Shown: in pieces, positions 62,701 through 64,000 of the stretch
How the letters are laid out: the number at the start of each line of letters is the position of its first letter
Numbering within the stretch: the stretch's first letter is position 1
Source: Mycoplasmatota bacterium
Lineage (GTDB): Bacteria; Bacillota_I; Bacilli_A; Izemoplasmatales; Hujiaoplasmataceae
Assembly: GCA_018622675.1 (NCBI GenBank)
Contig: CP076020.1
Coordinates: 682,001-746,000, forward strand
Direction of reading: 5' to 3'
DNA: 64,000 nucleotides
Made by a program: the position numbers and the translations under genes
Notes under the pieces: model-generated
Told to the model about the DNA's origin: nothing
What the model saw: only the letters and a program-made list of their open reading frames with translations
The model's database searches: none

Positions 62701-63183
62701 TTCTTTAAATTTATTTAGCTTTTTTTGTTCTTTCTTGATAAAGTCAGCATGTACACTCATGTCTTTATCGATTAAATCATTGTTTTCTTTTGTAAGTTTT
62801 AAATATATTTCAAAAGCATCATGCTTTCTCATTTCAAATTGTTCGAGAATATCCTCATAAATTAAGTGCTCATTTTCTGCTTTCTCATCCAAAACTTTTA
62901 GTTGTCTATATACATCTTCGTTAAATTCATTATTGATATTTTGATAGGTCATTCTTATGAAATTAATTTTTTCAAGATAATTTCTATGAAGTGAAGAGAA
63001 ATGATTGTATGAAATATCTTGATTTTTATGAAGTTCTTCTATTAGTTTCGTTGTTTTTTTATTATAATCATCTTTTACATTAGAAAAAGACCGTTTAAGT
63101 TCATTTAAACGATTATTTGACTGAGATTCAAAATTGGGATATTCTTTAATATATTTTAATAAAATATCGCCTGTATTTGCCAT
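59737..63183 (-). CDS. Giant coiled-coil protein A, unknown function
   Basis: A 1148-residue protein, not recognised. It is low in proline (about ten), has a single tryptophan (W176), no cysteine and no ATPase motif. Long helical heptad-like stretches run nearly end to end. A repeat of about 27-31 residues is visible as VDIKGDYLKFLESL (470), INIHKLYKDKLLEI (501) and VDIHRNYNDKLIEI (528). The C-terminal ~60 residues are less coiled (NNKIPSSLSFDLGLNQPLNDLL). AAGGAGAG precedes the ATG. It is the first gene of the operon with coiled-coil protein B and is divergent from ruvB. A cytoskeletal or scaffold role is a guess. Confidence 0.85.
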   Translation of the reverse strand: MANTGDILLKYIKEYPNFESQSNNRLNELKRSFSNVKDDYNKKTTKLIEELHKNQDISYNHFSSLHRNYLEKINFIRMTYQNINNEFNEDVYRQLKVLDEKAENEHLIYEDILEQFEMRKHDAFEIYLKLTKENNDLIDKDMSVHADFIKKEQKKLNKFKENYDELNAKLNNKLMWTIEKSKNSINQLENDINQIDKNDLISLNKNIIKSLSEMRGTRNDINVMFKDTSSLLQDYKDEIYKIRKSKQRPYTDINQKLIQKLVRQIRIANDNKIKYQNIIKKDLQESKDKIYPLIIKAEKERNNDLIEKYILQTEALEKKADFLNTKIEKITNYNISTYQKRIKEIKVEAFTRNEEIKYTYSVPMKFIENSINIYSNYNFYFNQGFNDLDKLLTELISFSQKFNDIRDQELLSNKKEFSDYQNNLLAKITQVSEKLSDLLFNIDEVAFKITTLESNYRLKIAEIKKEMVNVDIKGDYLKFLESLNTDYEIANNQYKNRLKKINIHKLYKDKLLEIYKTSTDLNHELDLVDIHRNYNDKLIEIESESHREIYYNLSSQTDNFYNYQTTLSEIFMKIMKEKLTQSTKAVNYQLAKNYFLIKDNKTNSLKNEEFNLVSFIKKMQKFIKANHKNSKYIASLLSEKDQYFSLENYFKESEDKLLSQIQFVENKKTSSINREVKRSYLKQKQLIKSTEDHINSLKDHYKYLLNRLEFNNGIPVKRVLEKNKFIHTMHTFTIVYYELLNYLYQNSAHSKINQLNNYYDDFIIEFTENFTRIYDKIDHYKKQKKVNKALKEYLIYTIEKLEKAYLYMDKMVQSTFALTLNTLAKQLAIVQVNIRNHKTYINYEYKLLKNKSLRLKNKIKYQKRLINKYTTDMNDYFTSKVIKKNNQFLLKNKQYTKLFKYLEKEIIKMITYNDKKLPKLLKNIDHSIVDDYKLLLDDYKITKKIIQKQIDKINFDANVEIQYNNYMMDEHKTQLQQTRQQLLKQLDVLPAEKQTRLSSVEVDNQKAFNRHYDILVQKYAKIEKDKFIKTPILEKKIKIREEKISEDFNVLYNKHKKLEDEYLNQYIHFNKDFTDHHRAFRNNKIPSSLSFDLGLNQPLNDLLNTQSSMIDITKTIHKETSNKTQTKINELHEEKLSSEKKQSRIINS

Positions 63184-63213
63184 TTAACTCTCCTTATGGA
63201 CTTATATATTCTA

Positions 63214-63242
63214 ATTATAATATAAAGATAGGTATTAATCAA
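63214..63242 (-). promoter_or_regulatory. SigA promoter of the coiled-coil operon
   Basis: On the minus strand TTGATT (63242-63237) and TATAAT (63219-63214) are separated by exactly 17 bases, about 30 bases before the start codon of protein A. Confidence 0.75.
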
Positions 63243-63280
63243 TAATATAGGAAAAATAGGGTGTTATTTTTACAATATAT

Positions 63281-63289
63281 TGTTATAAT
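63281..63289 (+). promoter_or_regulatory. Extended -10 promoter of ruvB
   Basis: TGTTATAAT, a consensus extended -10, 16 bases before the ruvB ATG; no clear -35. The leader would be about 10 bases. Confidence 0.6.
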
Positions 63290-63304
63290 ATTAGAGAGGT
63301 GTTT

Positions 63305-64000
63305 ATGGATAAAAGAATAATTACAAGTGACCTTCTTGTTGATGAAGAGATTGATGTCACATTAAGACCACAATATTTTAAAGAATATATAGGGCAAAAA
63401 GATGTTAAAGAAATGATTGAGATAGCTGTTAAAGCAGCAAAAAAAAGAAATGAATCTCTAGATCATGTTCTTCTTTATGGACCTCCCGGACTCGGTAAAA
63501 CGACATTAGCTCAAGTTATAGCAAATGAGATGGATGTAAACATGAAGTTTGTGAGCGGACCAACAGTTGAGAGAACTGGTGATTTAGCTGCGATTTTAAC
63601 ATCTCTTGAACCAGGTGATGTTTTATTTATTGATGAAATTCATCGTTTACCAAAAATAGTTGAGGAAATTTTATATTCTTCTATGGAAGATTATGTTATT
63701 GATATAGTCGTAGGTAAAGATGCCGGAGCAAAATCTATAAGAGTTGATTTATCACCTTTTACTTTAATTGGTGCAACAACACGTTTTGGTGATTTAACAG
63801 GTCCATTAAGAGATCGATTCGGAATCATTCATAAGTTAGAGTTTTATTCTGATGATGAATTGAAAAAGATTTGTAAACGTACTGCAAGTATTTATGAATG
63901 TGAATTTGAAAGTAAGGCCATTGTTGAATTAGCAAAAAGAAGTAGAGGTACTCCAAGAATAGTCAATAGACTCTTTAGACGAGTTAGAGATTTTGCGGAT
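63305..64000 (+). CDS. ruvB: Holliday junction branch migration helicase RuvB, 5' part
   Basis: The first 232 codons are present; the gene runs off the window. RuvB signatures are [17 protein letters not shown], Walker [48 protein letters not shown], and sensor region [20 protein letters not shown]. It pumps DNA through RuvA-bound junctions. GAGAGGTG precedes the ATG. ruvA is not immediately upstream; the coiled-coil operon diverges there instead. Confidence 0.96.
   Translation, partial: MDKRIITSDLLVDEEIDVTLRPQYFKEYIGQKDVKEMIEIAVKAAKKRNESLDHVLLYGPPGLGKTTLAQVIANEMDVNMKFVSGPTVERTGDLAAILTSLEPGDVLFIDEIHRLPKIVEEILYSSMEDYVIDIVVGKDAGAKSIRVDLSPFTLIGATTRFGDLTGPLRDRFGIIHKLEFYSDDELKKICKRTASIYECEFESKAIVELAKRSRGTPRIVNRLFRRVRDFAD

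Noticed and set aside
59737-63183. SMC, RecN or Rad50-type ATPase
   Set aside because: No Walker A, signature or Walker B motif in either giant coiled-coil protein.
1-64000. Mycoplasma-type genetic code (TGA as tryptophan)
   Set aside because: TGA ends many genes at the expected family length and tryptophans are encoded by TGG.

Overview
The window is an AT-rich (about 70%) stretch of a low-GC, Gram-positive-lineage chromosome. Gene order and content (rsmE-mtaB-rpsU; phoH-ybeY-cdd-era-recO; glyQS-dnaG-rpoD-trmK; parE-parC; recJ-apt-rel-dtd-hisS; rpsO-pnp-rnpB; class-B RNase P RNA) are typical of Firmicutes and their wall-less relatives. The compact layout and simple repair and translation gene set suggest an Acholeplasma/Izemoplasma-like or neighbouring Mollicutes/Erysipelotrichia-type organism. 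That placement is an inference. TGA is used as a stop throughout (for example rsmE, phoH, trmK and pnp), so the standard bacterial code applies and not the Mycoplasma code. Predicted promoters are classical SigA type (TTGACA/17/TATAAT), often with an extended TGn -10. TTG is a frequent start codon.

Layout. 1-2.5 kb: the end of rsmE, mtaB, a membrane-anchored unknown on the minus strand, and rpsU. 2.6-7 kb: phoH-ybeY-cdd-era-recO, followed by two paralogous small lipoproteins. 7-13 kb: glyQS, dnaG, rpoD, trmK and a Nif3-like gene. 13-15.7 kb: a DegV (FakB-like) plus FabT-like MarR operon whose leader carries two TTTGA-N3-TCAAA boxes, then ferredoxin, yneF and plsY. 15.7-22.7 kb: parE-parC, a GLUG-repeat lipoprotein and a protein that looks like a Fic fold without its catalytic motif. 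23-31.5 kb: recJ-apt-rel-dtd, acpP, hisS (with an odd Cys-rich tail), an AI-2E family permease and a small membrane protein. 31.5-36 kb: tcdA-like, msrA, a dCMP deaminase, a YlbL-like S16 protease, a small membrane protein, lspA and rluD. 36-42 kb: rnhC divergent from mutS2-truB-ribF-DUF697. 42-49 kb: tig, lon, a YczE-like gene, a NUDIX hydrolase, a Cas4-like/DUF2779 protein and rpsO. 49-57 kb: pnp, rnpB, lepA, hemW, xerD-like and deoB. 57-63.2 kb: a two-gene operon of very large coiled-coil proteins of unknown function. 63.3 kb to the end: the start of ruvB.

No rRNA, tRNA, CRISPR array, insertion sequence or prophage is visible. Most genes overlap or sit a few bases apart in co-directional operons. 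All five convergent junctions are closed by a hairpin that has a T-tract on both sides, and at three of them the hairpin arms overlap stop codons.

The least explained content is the coiled-coil operon (56958-63183), the degenerate Fic-like protein (21602-22684), the DUF2779 protein with an altered catalytic motif (47078-48733), the small lipoproteins (6030-6977, 20343-21590), and several operator-like palindromes.
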